Of a stretch of DNA of 64,000 bases, positions 25,051 through 33,955 are shown piece after piece; the stretch's first letter is position 1, and the number at the start of each line of letters is the position of its first letter. The notes beneath the pieces were generated by a model. It did no database searches. It saw only the letters and a program-made list of their open reading frames with translations, and was not told the DNA's origin. The position numbers were made by a program, and so were the translations under genes. Source of the stretch: RGIG9151 sp963635575 (GTDB lineage Bacteria > Bacillota > Clostridia > TANB77 > RGIG9151); contig CAVHFU010000001.1 of NCBI GenBank assembly GCA_963635575.1, positions 1 to 64,000 on the forward strand, read 5' to 3'.

Positions 25051-25680
25051 GTGCAAGAAAAACATATCAATAAAATTATTGACGCTTTAATAAATAAATA
25101 TTCCGATGCAAAATGCAGTCTAGATTATGATACTCCATTGCATCTATTAATCGCTGTTATCTTGTCTGCACAATCAACAGACGCAATGATTAATAAAATA
25201 ACTCCAAAGCTTTTTTCAGAATTAAAAACTGCCGAGGATTTTGCAAACTGCGATATAAAAAAATTAGAAGGACTTATAAAATCAAGTGGATTTTACCATA
25301 ACAAAGCAAAAAACATAAAAGCTACTTGCAAAGTAATTTTAGAAAAATATAATGGCGAAGTACCAAAAACAATGGAAGAACTTACTTCTCTTCCTGGAGT
25401 GGGCAGAAAAACCGCAAATGTTGTAATGTTAAATGCATTTGGAATTTGTGAAGGAATTGCCGTAGATACTCACGCAAAAAGAATTTCCAATAGACTAGGT
25501 CTAAGTGATAAAGATGATCCATCAAAAATTGAGCAAGATTTACTAAAGTTAATTCCCAAAAGAAGTTGGTGCCAAATGAATCATTTATTCGTGTACCACG
25601 GCCGTACCGAGTGTACTTCAAGAAATCCCAAGTGCGATGAATGTTGCGTAAAAGAATTTTGCCCGTCTAGGGGAAAATAA
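25051..25680 (+). CDS. nth: Endonuclease III (DNA glycosylase/AP lyase)
   Basis: Base-excision-repair glycosylase for oxidised pyrimidines. The helix-hairpin-helix with catalytic Lys (LPGVGRKTANVV), the catalytic Asp (AVDTHAKR) and the C-terminal 4Fe-4S loop with spacing C-x6-C-x2-C-x5-C (CTSRNPKCDECCVKEFC) are all present. The start is the GTG at 25051, 5 nt after GAGGTGG; an in-frame GTG at 25042 lies inside that site. The protein has 209 residues. A hairpin follows the stop. Confidence 0.96.
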   Translation: MQEKHINKIIDALINKYSDAKCSLDYDTPLHLLIAVILSAQSTDAMINKITPKLFSELKTAEDFANCDIKKLEGLIKSSGFYHNKAKNIKATCKVILEKYNGEVPKTMEELTSLPGVGRKTANVVMLNAFGICEGIAVDTHAKRISNRLGLSDKDDPSKIEQDLLKLIPKRSWCQMNHLFVYHGRTECTSRNPKCDECCVKEFCPSRGK

Positions 25681-25689
25681 AATGAAGTA

Positions 25690-25720
25690 GGCTGTAAAAA
25701 ACTCGTTTTACAGCCATTTT
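25690..25720 (+). terminator. Terminator after nth
   Basis: A perfect 10-bp stem (GGCTGTAAAA at 25690-25699 with TTTTACAGCC at 25706-25715), a 6-nt loop and a short ATTTT tail, 9 bp after the nth stop. Confidence 0.7.
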
Positions 25721-25830
25721 CACTGCTAATGGTCCTATCTTTATACTTCATCAACATAAATCTCGTCATTTACAGCCACAACCGTATATTTTCGCAAATT
25801 AGGTAAGTCTTTTTTTGTTGCCGTATTTTA

Positions 25831-27678
25831 TTAAAATCCAGTTCTCTTAAATTTCTTTTCTAATTCGCCCTTTGTCATCCTTATGGCGGTCGGTCTACCA
25901 TGTGGACAAGTGAAAGGGTTCTCTAGCCTCATCATCTGATCTATTAGCGATTCTATCTCTCTTGGATCCAAATTCATATTGGCCTTTACGGCAGCCTTAC
26001 AAGCCATTGTAAATATGAAATACTCTACTTTATCATTCTCTTTTACGCCACTTTCCTTTTGTAAGCTATCTATCAAATCATAAAATAGTTCTTTTATAGC
26101 TATTCCGTTCACTTCACTAGGGACAGCCGAAATTTTTATTGAATTTCCGCCAAACTCTTCAATTTCAAAACCCACTTTATCAAACAAATCCATATTATCT
26201 TTTATTATTTGAAGTTCACTATTTTTAACTTCAAGAATTTCCGGTACCATTAGCATTTGTTTCGTTTTCTGACTGTTATGTATCTTTTTTACAAGTTTCT
26301 CGTATAAAACTCTCTCGTGAGCTGCATGCTGATCTATTATATAAAAATCGTCATTTTGCTGTATCAAAATAAAGGTAGAAAATACACTTCCGATTATCTT
26401 ATAATTTTTTGCCACTGTCGGCACTACCAATTCGCTTGTAAATAAAGATTCATTTCTCTCCTTAATGGGAGTCTTCTCTATTTCACTGTTTTCCCTAAAA
26501 GTAAGCAATCGACTTGGTATAATAGGACTACTTGATTTATTCACAGGCACATAAGAAACTATCGGCTTTTTATATAAGGAATTTGTAGGTCTGGTATCAT
26601 AACTTTCAACTTTTTTATATGCTGAAAATAGTTCAGATACATTCTTAAGCGTTTTTTCTTCCTCTTTTTCCTCATCTTCTGGGATTAGATCTTTATTTAA
26701 AACAGTAGAACGAATTGCATTATACGTAGCACGATAAACTAAACTTTCATCTGAAAATCTAACTTCAGTTTTTGTAGGATGCACATTGACATCAACAAAC
26801 TCCGAACTCATTTCTATATTAACCACAACAAACGGGAATCTTCCCGGAGGTACTATTGTCTGATATGCGTTCTCTATTGCACTTGACATAGTTTTGTTTT
26901 TTATATATCTTCCGTTAACAAAGAAAATTTGGGTTGTCCTATTGGCACGAGCCGTATCTGCCGTTCCTGCCACTCCATATATTCTTACATTTTCAAACTG
27001 CATATCAAACGGGATAACACTTTTTGCAATTTCTTTTCCATATATACTATAAATACAATTTACAATATTCCCATCACCAGAAGTTTGAATTACAGTCTTT
27101 CTTGAGTTGACAAATTTAAAAGCAATGTCAGAATGAATTAAAGCCATCTTTCCGACTACATCTTCAACATACCCAGCCTCTGTATAATCCTTTTTTAAAA
27201 ATTTATATCTAACAGGTGTGTTATAAAACAAATCTCTTACCGTCATTATAGTTCCCTGGTTACAGCCAATTTCCATTCTGTCTATAACATTTCCTCCACG
27301 AACCACCAATTTATTACCTACATCCTGTCCCTTTTGCCTTGACACCATTTCCACCTCAGCAACAGAAGCAACAGAAGCCAATGCCTCACCTCTAAAGCCA
27401 AACGAATTAATAGTTTTTAAATCATCTGCACTTCTTATTTTACTGGTGGCATGCCTTTCAAACGCTAATTCCATATCGTCTCTTTCAACGCCACTTCCAT
27501 TATCTGTAACTCTTAAAAAAGATATTCCTCCATTTTCTATCTCAACAGTTATAGAAGTAGCTCCCGCATCCATAGAATTTTCTATCATTTCTTTAGCCAC
27601 AGAAGCAGGTCTTTCTACAACTTCTCCGGCTGCTATCTGATTAGACGTAAGCTCATCTAAAACAATAATCTTTCCCAT
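25831..27678 (-). CDS. mutL: DNA mismatch repair protein MutL
   Basis: Mismatch-repair ATPase of 615 residues. The GHKL ATPase motifs are visible: IAAGEVVERPASVAKEMIEN (catalytic Glu and Asn), DNGSGV and FGFRGEALASVASV. The C-terminal part carries the endonuclease-type DQHAAHERVLYEK and ACKAAVK motifs, and the end has CPHGRPT, as in MutL proteins with intrinsic nicking activity. The ATG at 27678 has GGAGGG close upstream; a TTG at 27690 is less likely. mutS, usually adjacent in Firmicutes, is not present here. Confidence 0.96.
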   Translation of the reverse strand: MGKIIVLDELTSNQIAAGEVVERPASVAKEMIENSMDAGATSITVEIENGGISFLRVTDNGSGVERDDMELAFERHATSKIRSADDLKTINSFGFRGEALASVASVAEVEMVSRQKGQDVGNKLVVRGGNVIDRMEIGCNQGTIMTVRDLFYNTPVRYKFLKKDYTEAGYVEDVVGKMALIHSDIAFKFVNSRKTVIQTSGDGNIVNCIYSIYGKEIAKSVIPFDMQFENVRIYGVAGTADTARANRTTQIFFVNGRYIKNKTMSSAIENAYQTIVPPGRFPFVVVNIEMSSEFVDVNVHPTKTEVRFSDESLVYRATYNAIRSTVLNKDLIPEDEEKEEEKTLKNVSELFSAYKKVESYDTRPTNSLYKKPIVSYVPVNKSSSPIIPSRLLTFRENSEIEKTPIKERNESLFTSELVVPTVAKNYKIIGSVFSTFILIQQNDDFYIIDQHAAHERVLYEKLVKKIHNSQKTKQMLMVPEILEVKNSELQIIKDNMDLFDKVGFEIEEFGGNSIKISAVPSEVNGIAIKELFYDLIDSLQKESGVKENDKVEYFIFTMACKAAVKANMNLDPREIESLIDQMMRLENPFTCPHGRPTAIRMTKGELEKKFKRTGF

Positions 27679-27755
27679 TTTTCCCTCCAATTAATTATTC
27701 TGACCATATTCTACTACATCATTTTTAGTTTTACAAGTTTACAATTTTAGAAAAG

Positions 27756-27806
27756 TCAAAAATAAAAACAGTGTGCTATATTTCATTCTGTACAGTACAC
27801 TGTTTT
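27756..27806 (-). terminator. Terminator of the hrcA-grpE-dnaK-dnaJ operon
   Basis: A 10-bp stem (AAAACAGTGT at 27765-27774 with ACACTGTTTT at 27797-27806) is followed on the minus strand by a T-rich tail. It lies about 40 bp after the dnaJ stop. Confidence 0.75.
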
Positions 27807-27843
27807 CAATTACGTAAAATGAGTCTTTTACAGACTTCTTACA

Positions 27844-29019
27844 TTATTTAAATATTTCTTTCATGCTATCAAAAAAGCTTTTTCTTGTTTCGTATGCGTC
27901 TTCGCCACACAACTCAGCAAAATTATTTAACGCTTTCTTTTGCTCAGCATTAAGATGCTTTGGCACTTCTACATTAACTGTAATGTACATATCACCTACA
28001 CCATACCCATTTACATCCTTTATTCCTCTTCCTCTTAATCTAAACTTAGTTCCTGGTTGAGTTCCTTCCGGCAAATCAAATTTAATCTTACCGTCTAATG
28101 TAGGCACTTCTATAACAGCTCCAACTGTTGCTTGAACAAATGTAATCGGAATATCGCAGTATAAGTTGTTACCATCTCTCTTAAAGAGCTTATGTGGTGC
28201 AACTCTTACTTTAATATGCAAATCCCCATTTGGTCCACCCTTTTCACCAGGTTGGCCTTGACCTTGAAGAGATATTGTTTGACCATTATCTATTCCGGCA
28301 GGAATTTGTGCTTTAATTCTTATTTTCTTCTTTACATTCTTCTTGCCACGGCAAGCCGGACAAGGTTGTTCAATTATTGTTCCTTCTCCTCGACAAGTTT
28401 GGCAAGGGCGAGATGTTTGAATTCTTCCTAGAATAGTGTTTTGGAAGCTTGTTACTTGACCCGTTCCATTACAAGCACTACAAGTCTTAACATTTGTACC
28501 GGGTTTTGCACCGGTTCCATTACAAGTTTCGCACTTTACTAATCTTTCTATTTCAATTTCTTTTGTAACACCCTTTGCCGCTTCTTCAAATGAAAGATCT
28601 ATTACCGTTGAAATTGTCGCACCTCTTTTAGGGCCATTAGCAGACGTAGATCTACTTCCTGAGCCACCATTAAATAGTTCTTCAAAGATGTCATTAATTC
28701 CCCCAAAGCCTCCAGTAAATTCAAAGCCAGAACCATTAAAGCCTCCGGAGAATCCACTAAATCCATTAAATCCGTTAAACCCTCCGGCACCGCCCCCCAT
28801 AGGGTCTGCAGTTCCGAATTGGTCATAATTAGCCTTTTTCTTCGGGTCGCTTAAAACTTCGTAAGCTTCATTAATCTCTTTAAACTTTGCCTCAGCATTT
28901 TTATCACCCGGGTTTAAGTCCGGGTGATACTGTTTAGCTAGTTTTCTATATGCCTTTTTTATCTCATCATCTGTTGCAGTTTTAGTTAATCCTAAAACTT
29001 CATATAAATCTTTAGCCAT
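27844..29019 (-). CDS. dnaJ: Chaperone DnaJ (Hsp40)
   Basis: Co-chaperone that stimulates DnaK ATPase. The J domain has the HPD motif (KQYHPDLNPGD). A Gly/Phe-rich region follows (about 75-115), then the zinc domain with four CxxCxGxG motifs (CETCNGTG, CSACNGTG, CQTCRGEG, CPACRGKK) and the C-terminal substrate-binding domains. Length 391. Last gene of the hrcA-grpE-dnaK-dnaJ operon, 19 bp after dnaK. Confidence 0.98.
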   Translation of the reverse strand: MAKDLYEVLGLTKTATDDEIKKAYRKLAKQYHPDLNPGDKNAEAKFKEINEAYEVLSDPKKKANYDQFGTADPMGGGAGGFNGFNGFSGFSGGFNGSGFEFTGGFGGINDIFEELFNGGSGSRSTSANGPKRGATISTVIDLSFEEAAKGVTKEIEIERLVKCETCNGTGAKPGTNVKTCSACNGTGQVTSFQNTILGRIQTSRPCQTCRGEGTIIEQPCPACRGKKNVKKKIRIKAQIPAGIDNGQTISLQGQGQPGEKGGPNGDLHIKVRVAPHKLFKRDGNNLYCDIPITFVQATVGAVIEVPTLDGKIKFDLPEGTQPGTKFRLRGRGIKDVNGYGVGDMYITVNVEVPKHLNAEQKKALNNFAELCGEDAYETRKSFFDSMKEIFK

Positions 29020-29038
29020 TATTTAACGCTCCTAAAAT

Positions 29039-30892
29039 TTACTTGTTATTGTTGTCATCTTCAACAACATTATAGTCTGCATCAACGACGTTGTCATTTG
29101 AATTTGTATTTTCTGTTGCTTCGGCAGTAGCTTGACCGGCTGTTGCTTGGCCATTAGCAGATGCTTGTTGATATAATTTTTCAGAAACACTGTAGAAAGC
29201 AGTAGTTAACTTTTCAGCCGCTGCATTAATTGCGTCAATATCATTTCCTTCCAAAGCTTTTTTAGTATTACTAATTTCTTCTTCAATCTTGGATTTTTCT
29301 TCAGCAGAAATCTTATCTCCTAGTTCTCTTAATGTCTTTTCACTGTTGTAAACAACTGAATCAGCATTATTTCTAGCTTCTGCTTCTTTCTTCTTCTTCT
29401 TGTCTTCCTCTGCATATTGTTCAGCTTCTTTAACAGCCTTATCAATATCAGCATCGCTTAAGTTTGAACTTGCAGTAATTGTGATATTTTGTTCGTTACC
29501 TGTTCCCATATCCTTTGCAGATACGTGAACGATACCGTTAGCATCAATATCAAATGTTACTTCAATTTGTGGTACTCCACGAGGTGCAGCAGGAATTCCT
29601 GTAAGTTGGAATCTACCTAATGTCTTATTGTATGCAGCCATTTCTCTTTCACCTTGTAATACATGAACTTCAACACTTGTTTGACCATCTGCGGCTGTTG
29701 AGAATACTTGGCTCTTCTTTGTAGGAATTGTTGTATTTCTTTCAATTAACTTTGTGAATACACCACCATAAGTTTCAATACCTAAAGACAATGGAGCAAC
29801 ATCAAGTAATAATAAGTCTTTAACATCTCCGGCTAAAACTCCGGCTTGAATAGCAGCACCAACTGCAACACATTCATCAGGGTTAATACCCTTGTATGGT
29901 TCTTTGCCTGTTAATTTCTTAACTAATTCTTCTACCATTGGAACTCTTGTAGAACCACCAACTAAAAGAACTTTATCCAAATCGCTTGCTGTAAGTCCTG
30001 CATCTTTTAATGCTTGGTTAACAGGGCCAGATGTAGATTCAACTAAATCTCTAATTAAATCTTCAAATTTAGCTCTTGTTAAGTCAACATCCAAGTGCTT
30101 AGGGCCGGATTCATTAGCTGTAATGAATGGTAAGTTTACATTAGCACTCATTACACCAGATAACTCAATCTTAGCCTTTTCAGCAGCTTCTTTTAATCTT
30201 TGCATTGCCATGCTATCTGTTCTTAAATCAATTCCGTTTTCTTTCTTAAATGTTTCTACTAAATAATCAATAACTCTATTATCGAAGTCATCACCGCCAA
30301 GCCTGTTGTTACCGCTTGTAGCTAAAACTTCCAATACGCCTTCACCAATTTCCAAAATAGATACATCAAATGTACCACCACCAAGGTCATAAACCATTAC
30401 TTTTTGTTCTTTTTCTTTATCGAAACCATAAGCTAAAGCTGCTGCTGTTGGTTCGTTAATAATTCTTAATACTTCCAAACCAGCAATTTTACCTGCGTCC
30501 TTAGTTGCTTGTCTTTGAGCATCACTAAAATATGCCGGAACTGTTATAACGGCTTGTGTTACTTGTTCGCCCAAATAACTTTCAGCATCTGATTTTAATT
30601 TTTGAAGAATCATAGCCGAAATTTCTTGTGGAGAATATTTCTTGCCATCAATATCAACTCTTCTATCTGTTCCCATATCCCTCTTTATTGAAATAATTGT
30701 TCTTGCAGGGTTTGTAACCGCTTGTCTTTTTGCGATTTGACCTGCTAATCTTTCACCATTCTTTGCAAATGCAACAACAGACGGTGTAGTTCTTGAACCT
30801 TCTGCATTTGCGATAACTACTGGGTTACCACCCTCCATAACTGCAACACATGAATTAGTTGTTCCTAAATCAATACCTATAATCTTTGACAT
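29039..30892 (-). CDS. dnaK: Chaperone DnaK (Hsp70)
   Basis: ATP-dependent Hsp70 chaperone, 617 residues. The nucleotide-binding domain opens with IIGIDLGTTNSCVAVMEGG and contains VYDLGGGTFDVSILEIG and the LLVGGSTRVPMV loop. The substrate-binding domain follows, and the C-terminal tail is acidic and Asn-rich (ending DDNNNK) as in many Firmicutes. Within the CIRCE-controlled heat-shock operon. Confidence 0.98.
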   Translation of the reverse strand: MSKIIGIDLGTTNSCVAVMEGGNPVVIANAEGSRTTPSVVAFAKNGERLAGQIAKRQAVTNPARTIISIKRDMGTDRRVDIDGKKYSPQEISAMILQKLKSDAESYLGEQVTQAVITVPAYFSDAQRQATKDAGKIAGLEVLRIINEPTAAALAYGFDKEKEQKVMVYDLGGGTFDVSILEIGEGVLEVLATSGNNRLGGDDFDNRVIDYLVETFKKENGIDLRTDSMAMQRLKEAAEKAKIELSGVMSANVNLPFITANESGPKHLDVDLTRAKFEDLIRDLVESTSGPVNQALKDAGLTASDLDKVLLVGGSTRVPMVEELVKKLTGKEPYKGINPDECVAVGAAIQAGVLAGDVKDLLLLDVAPLSLGIETYGGVFTKLIERNTTIPTKKSQVFSTAADGQTSVEVHVLQGEREMAAYNKTLGRFQLTGIPAAPRGVPQIEVTFDIDANGIVHVSAKDMGTGNEQNITITASSNLSDADIDKAVKEAEQYAEEDKKKKKEAEARNNADSVVYNSEKTLRELGDKISAEEKSKIEEEISNTKKALEGNDIDAINAAAEKLTTAFYSVSEKLYQQASANGQATAGQATAEATENTNSNDNVVDADYNVVEDDNNNK

Positions 30893-30938
30893 AATACTTC
30901 TCTTCCTTTCTCTATCAATACATTAAATTTTTAACATT

Positions 30939-31433
30939 TTAGTTTGCCACAACTACCATACTGTGGCGGATAATTCTATCTTTTAATTTATACCCTTTTT
31001 TAAGTTCTTTAGAAATAGTGTTTTCTCCAAAGTTTTCATCTTCCACGTGCATTACTGCATCGTGCAAGTTAGGGTCAAACGTTTCTCCAACTGCTTTTAT
31101 TTCCTCTGCGCCCAATTTCTTTAATACATCATCAAATTGTCTGCATACAAGTTGAATTCCGTCTCTCCAGGCCTTTGAAGTTTCATCATCTCCGCCAATT
31201 GAACTTGCGCTTTTCTCAAGGGTATCTAAAACAGGTAAGAATTCTGTAATAAGTTCAGCTGAAATTAAAGAATACAACGAGTCTTTTTCTTTAGCAACTC
31301 TCTTCCTGTAATTATCAAAATCAGCCATTACACGTTGAAGTTGTGCATAATATTCTTCTGCTAAAGCGTTTACCTCTTTTTCTTCTTTTTGAGCTTCGCT
31401 TTGAAGCACTTCTTTTTCTTGTGTTTCTTCCAT
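30939..31433 (-). CDS. grpE: Nucleotide exchange factor GrpE
   Basis: Exchange factor that releases ADP from DnaK. An acidic N-terminal helix precedes the GrpE core, with DFDNYRKRVAKEKDSLY, FLPVLDTLEKS and the C-terminal beta domain (GETFDPNLHDAVMHVED, KGYKLKDRIIRHSMVVVAN). Length 164 is at the short end of normal. AAGGAGG site; 46 bp upstream of dnaK, 21 bp downstream of hrcA. Confidence 0.96.
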   Translation of the reverse strand: MEETQEKEVLQSEAQKEEKEVNALAEEYYAQLQRVMADFDNYRKRVAKEKDSLYSLISAELITEFLPVLDTLEKSASSIGGDDETSKAWRDGIQLVCRQFDDVLKKLGAEEIKAVGETFDPNLHDAVMHVEDENFGENTISKELKKGYKLKDRIIRHSMVVVAN

Positions 31434-31454
31434 TTTATAACCTCCTTAGGTATT

Positions 31455-32132
31455 TTAACTCTCCAACAAATATTTAATATAACCAATAACTTTGCTATAA
31501 TCCATACGTCTTGGTCCTACTATTGCAATGTCTCCTTTGTCTTGATAAGAAAATGTAATTAAACTATAATCTTGCATTCGTTCTAGTGTGTTTTCTTTTC
31601 CTATCTTTACGGTTATATCCGGACCATGTGACTTGGAAATAACTTCCCTTATCAGTTCCTCTTCTTCAAGCAAATACATAAACTTTTTTAGACTTTCCAC
31701 ATCATTAAACTCAGGATAATCAAATACATTATTCCTTCCATATAAGAACATAGTGTCATCATCTAATGAAATCGAGGTATAATGTGTAGCACCGGATAAC
31801 GCCATAGAGATGGCCTGAAGAATATCTTTATCGCCTTTATTTATGCTATCTAATACCTTCACTATTTCTTCTTCATCTACTTTATCTACATCCATTATAT
31901 CGTCTACATAGTATCGATATCCTAGGTCAGATGGAATCCGTCCGGAAGACGTATGCGGTTTTTCTATCAGCCCCATTTCTTCCATTTCAGCCATTTCATT
32001 TCGGATAGTAGCTGAACTAAGCTCTAGTCCGTAATCATTGGCAATAATTTTCGAGGCAATAGGTTCCGCATTATCTAAATAATAATCTACAATAGCTTGT
32101 AATATACGCTTTTTCCTATCATCAAGAAACAT
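31455..32132 (-). CDS. hrcA: Heat-shock repressor HrcA, internally shortened
   Basis: Repressor of class I heat-shock genes that binds CIRCE. The winged-helix DNA-binding domain is intact (RKKRILQAIVDYYLDNAEPI, SATIRNEMAEMEEMGLIEKPH, TSSGRIPSDLGYRYYVD), and so is the C-terminal end (VGPRRMDYSKVIGYIKYLLES). The protein is only 225 residues against roughly 340 in most species. The missing part, about 100 residues, is the central inserted domain: after SGATHYTSISLDDDTMFLYG the sequence passes straight to the late FDYPEF region. The frame is clean, so this looks like a natural short form. The ATG at 32132 has AGGTGAG upstream. CIRCE sits 16 bp upstream of the start. Confidence 0.93.
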   Translation of the reverse strand: MFLDDRKKRILQAIVDYYLDNAEPIASKIIANDYGLELSSATIRNEMAEMEEMGLIEKPHTSSGRIPSDLGYRYYVDDIMDVDKVDEEEIVKVLDSINKGDKDILQAISMALSGATHYTSISLDDDTMFLYGRNNVFDYPEFNDVESLKKFMYLLEEEELIREVISKSHGPDITVKIGKENTLERMQDYSLITFSYQDKGDIAIVGPRRMDYSKVIGYIKYLLES

Positions 32133-32147
32133 TTTTCTCACCTTTTT

Positions 32148-32190
32148 TCTTGAAATTAGCACTCTTTATGTTCGAGTGCTAATTTCAAGA
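32148..32190. promoter_or_regulatory. CIRCE operator (HrcA binding site)
   Basis: The core TTAGCACTC-N9-GAGTGCTAA at 32156-32182 matches the CIRCE consensus perfectly, and the inverted repeat extends to 17 bp per arm (32148-32164 and 32174-32190). It lies in the 5' leader between the promoter and the hrcA start, so HrcA should repress its own operon here. Confidence 0.97.
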
Positions 32191-32193
32191 TTA

Positions 32194-32222
32194 AAAATAC
32201 CACCTTCTATATTAAATGTCAA
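32194..32222 (-). promoter_or_regulatory. Sigma-A promoter of the hrcA operon
   Basis: On the minus strand TTGACA (32217-32222), a 17-nt spacer and TATTTT (32194-32199), ending 4 bp upstream of the extended CIRCE, so transcription begins within the operator. Confidence 0.8.
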
Positions 32223-32307
32223 TAGTTTTTTCGTATTTTTTTCAAAATCTAAATTAAACAAAAAAGAATCATAAAAAATCATTTTTTACAATTCTTCTTT
32301 TGACTTA

Positions 32308-33903
32308 TTAAACGTTTTCCAGCCAGTCTAAATATTCTTCATAGTTCATTCTCTTGTCTATAATTCCTTCATCTTTTATTTCAATAATTCTGCTTGCCAC
32401 TGTATCTACTAGCTGATGATCATGTGACGTGAATAGCATTGTACCCTTGAAGTTTTTCATTCCATTATTTAATGCCGTGATTGATTCTAAATCTAAATGA
32501 TTTGTCGGCTCATCAAAAATTAAAACATTTGCACCGCTTAGCATCATTTTTGCAAGCATGCATCTGACTTTTTCTCCACCAGATAATACATTAGCTTGTT
32601 TTAACGCTTCATCCCCGGAAAATAACATTCTGCCTAGCCATCCTCTTAAGAAAGTTGCAGAATCATCTTTAGAATATTGTCTCAACCATTCCACTAAATT
32701 CATATCTTTTACATTGAAGTATTCAGTATTATCATTTGGCAAATATGCTTGTGAAGTAGTTATTCCCCACTTAAACTCACCACTCGTAGGTTCTAACTCA
32801 CCCATTAAAATTTTAAATAATGTAGTTTTTTGAATTCCGTTTGTTCCTACAAAAGCAACTTTGTCTCCTCTATCCAGCGAAAAACTTACATTTTTCAAAA
32901 TTTCTTCACCATCAAGCGTTGTATAACAAATATTATTTACAGATAAGATATGGTCTCCTGCTTCTCTATCCGGCTTAAAATCTATGTATGGATATTTTCT
33001 TGAAGAAGGCTTTATCTCTGTTAATTCAATTTTGTCTAGCCATTTCTTTCTTGAAGTAGCTTGTTTTGATTTTGATGCATTCGCACTAAATCTTTGAATA
33101 AATTCTTGTAATTCCTTAATTTTTGCTTCTGCCTTCTTATTTGCATCTTTTGCTTGTTCTAATGCAAGTTGACTGGACTCGTACCAGAAATCGTAGTTAC
33201 CTGCATAAAGTTGAATTTTATTATAGTCTATATCCGCAATTTGCGTACAAACTGCGTTTAAGAAATGTCTATCGTGCGAAACAACAATAACTGTATTTTC
33301 AAAATTAACTAAAAAATCCTCTAACCATCTAACCGTCTTTATGTCTAAATGGTTTGTCGGTTCATCTAGTAATAATATATCCGGATTTCCAAACAATGCT
33401 TGAGCAAGTAATACCTTTACTTTAAGTCCCGCTTCTAAATCTGCCGTTTTTGAGTAATGTAATTCACTAGGAATGCCAACACCATTTAGTAACTTTTCTG
33501 CATCTGTTTCAGCATCCCATCCGTTTAACTCCGCAAATTCTCCTTCAAGTTCAGAAAGTAAAATTCCGTCATCGTCATTAAAATCAGGCTTCGCATAAAG
33601 TTCTTCTTTTTTCTTCATTATTTCATAAAGACGTTCATGCCCCATTATTACTGTATCAAGCACATTATATTCGTCATACGCAAAGTGGTCCTGCTTTAAT
33701 ACTGCAAGACGTTTACCTTCAGGTATTATAACTTCTCCTTTGCTTGGCTCTATTTCACCTGATAAAATCTTTAAAAATGTACTTTTTCCGGTTCCGTTAG
33801 CACCAATAAGTCCATAACAATTTCCATCAGTAAACTTTATATTAACATCTTCAAACAGTACTCTACCACCAAATCTTAGAGTAATACCTACCGCATTAAT
33901 CAC
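32308..33903 (-). CDS. ykpA: ABC-F ATPase, YkpA/YbiT type
   Basis: Soluble ABC-F protein with two ATPase domains, probably acting on ribosomes. The first Walker A is canonical (GANGTGKSTFL), with LLLDEPTNHLD and linker motif (SANASKSKQATSRKK). The second domain has a degenerate Walker A (GTNGIQKTTLF, Gln where Gly is usual) but keeps LSGGEKVRCMLAK and IFDEPTNHLD. Reduced second P-loops also occur in Bacillus YkpA, and the whole protein matches that subfamily. The start is GTG, 8 nt after GGAGG. It is not obviously an antibiotic-resistance type. Confidence 0.9.
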   Translation of the reverse strand: MINAVGITLRFGGRVLFEDVNIKFTDGNCYGLIGANGTGKSTFLKILSGEIEPSKGEVIIPEGKRLAVLKQDHFAYDEYNVLDTVIMGHERLYEIMKKKEELYAKPDFNDDDGILLSELEGEFAELNGWDAETDAEKLLNGVGIPSELHYSKTADLEAGLKVKVLLAQALFGNPDILLLDEPTNHLDIKTVRWLEDFLVNFENTVIVVSHDRHFLNAVCTQIADIDYNKIQLYAGNYDFWYESSQLALEQAKDANKKAEAKIKELQEFIQRFSANASKSKQATSRKKWLDKIELTEIKPSSRKYPYIDFKPDREAGDHILSVNNICYTTLDGEEILKNVSFSLDRGDKVAFVGTNGIQKTTLFKILMGELEPTSGEFKWGITTSQAYLPNDNTEYFNVKDMNLVEWLRQYSKDDSATFLRGWLGRMLFSGDEALKQANVLSGGEKVRCMLAKMMLSGANVLIFDEPTNHLDLESITALNNGMKNFKGTMLFTSHDHQLVDTVASRIIEIKDEGIIDKRMNYEEYLDWLENV

Positions 33904-33955
33904 TAAACTAACCTCCTAATTTAAGACTTTCTCTAAATGTAAGCACATTAATATT

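Noticed and set aside
32308..33903. ABC-F protein as an antibiotic-resistance factor
   Set aside because: The sequence matches the housekeeping YkpA/YbiT type throughout, and no resistance context is present.
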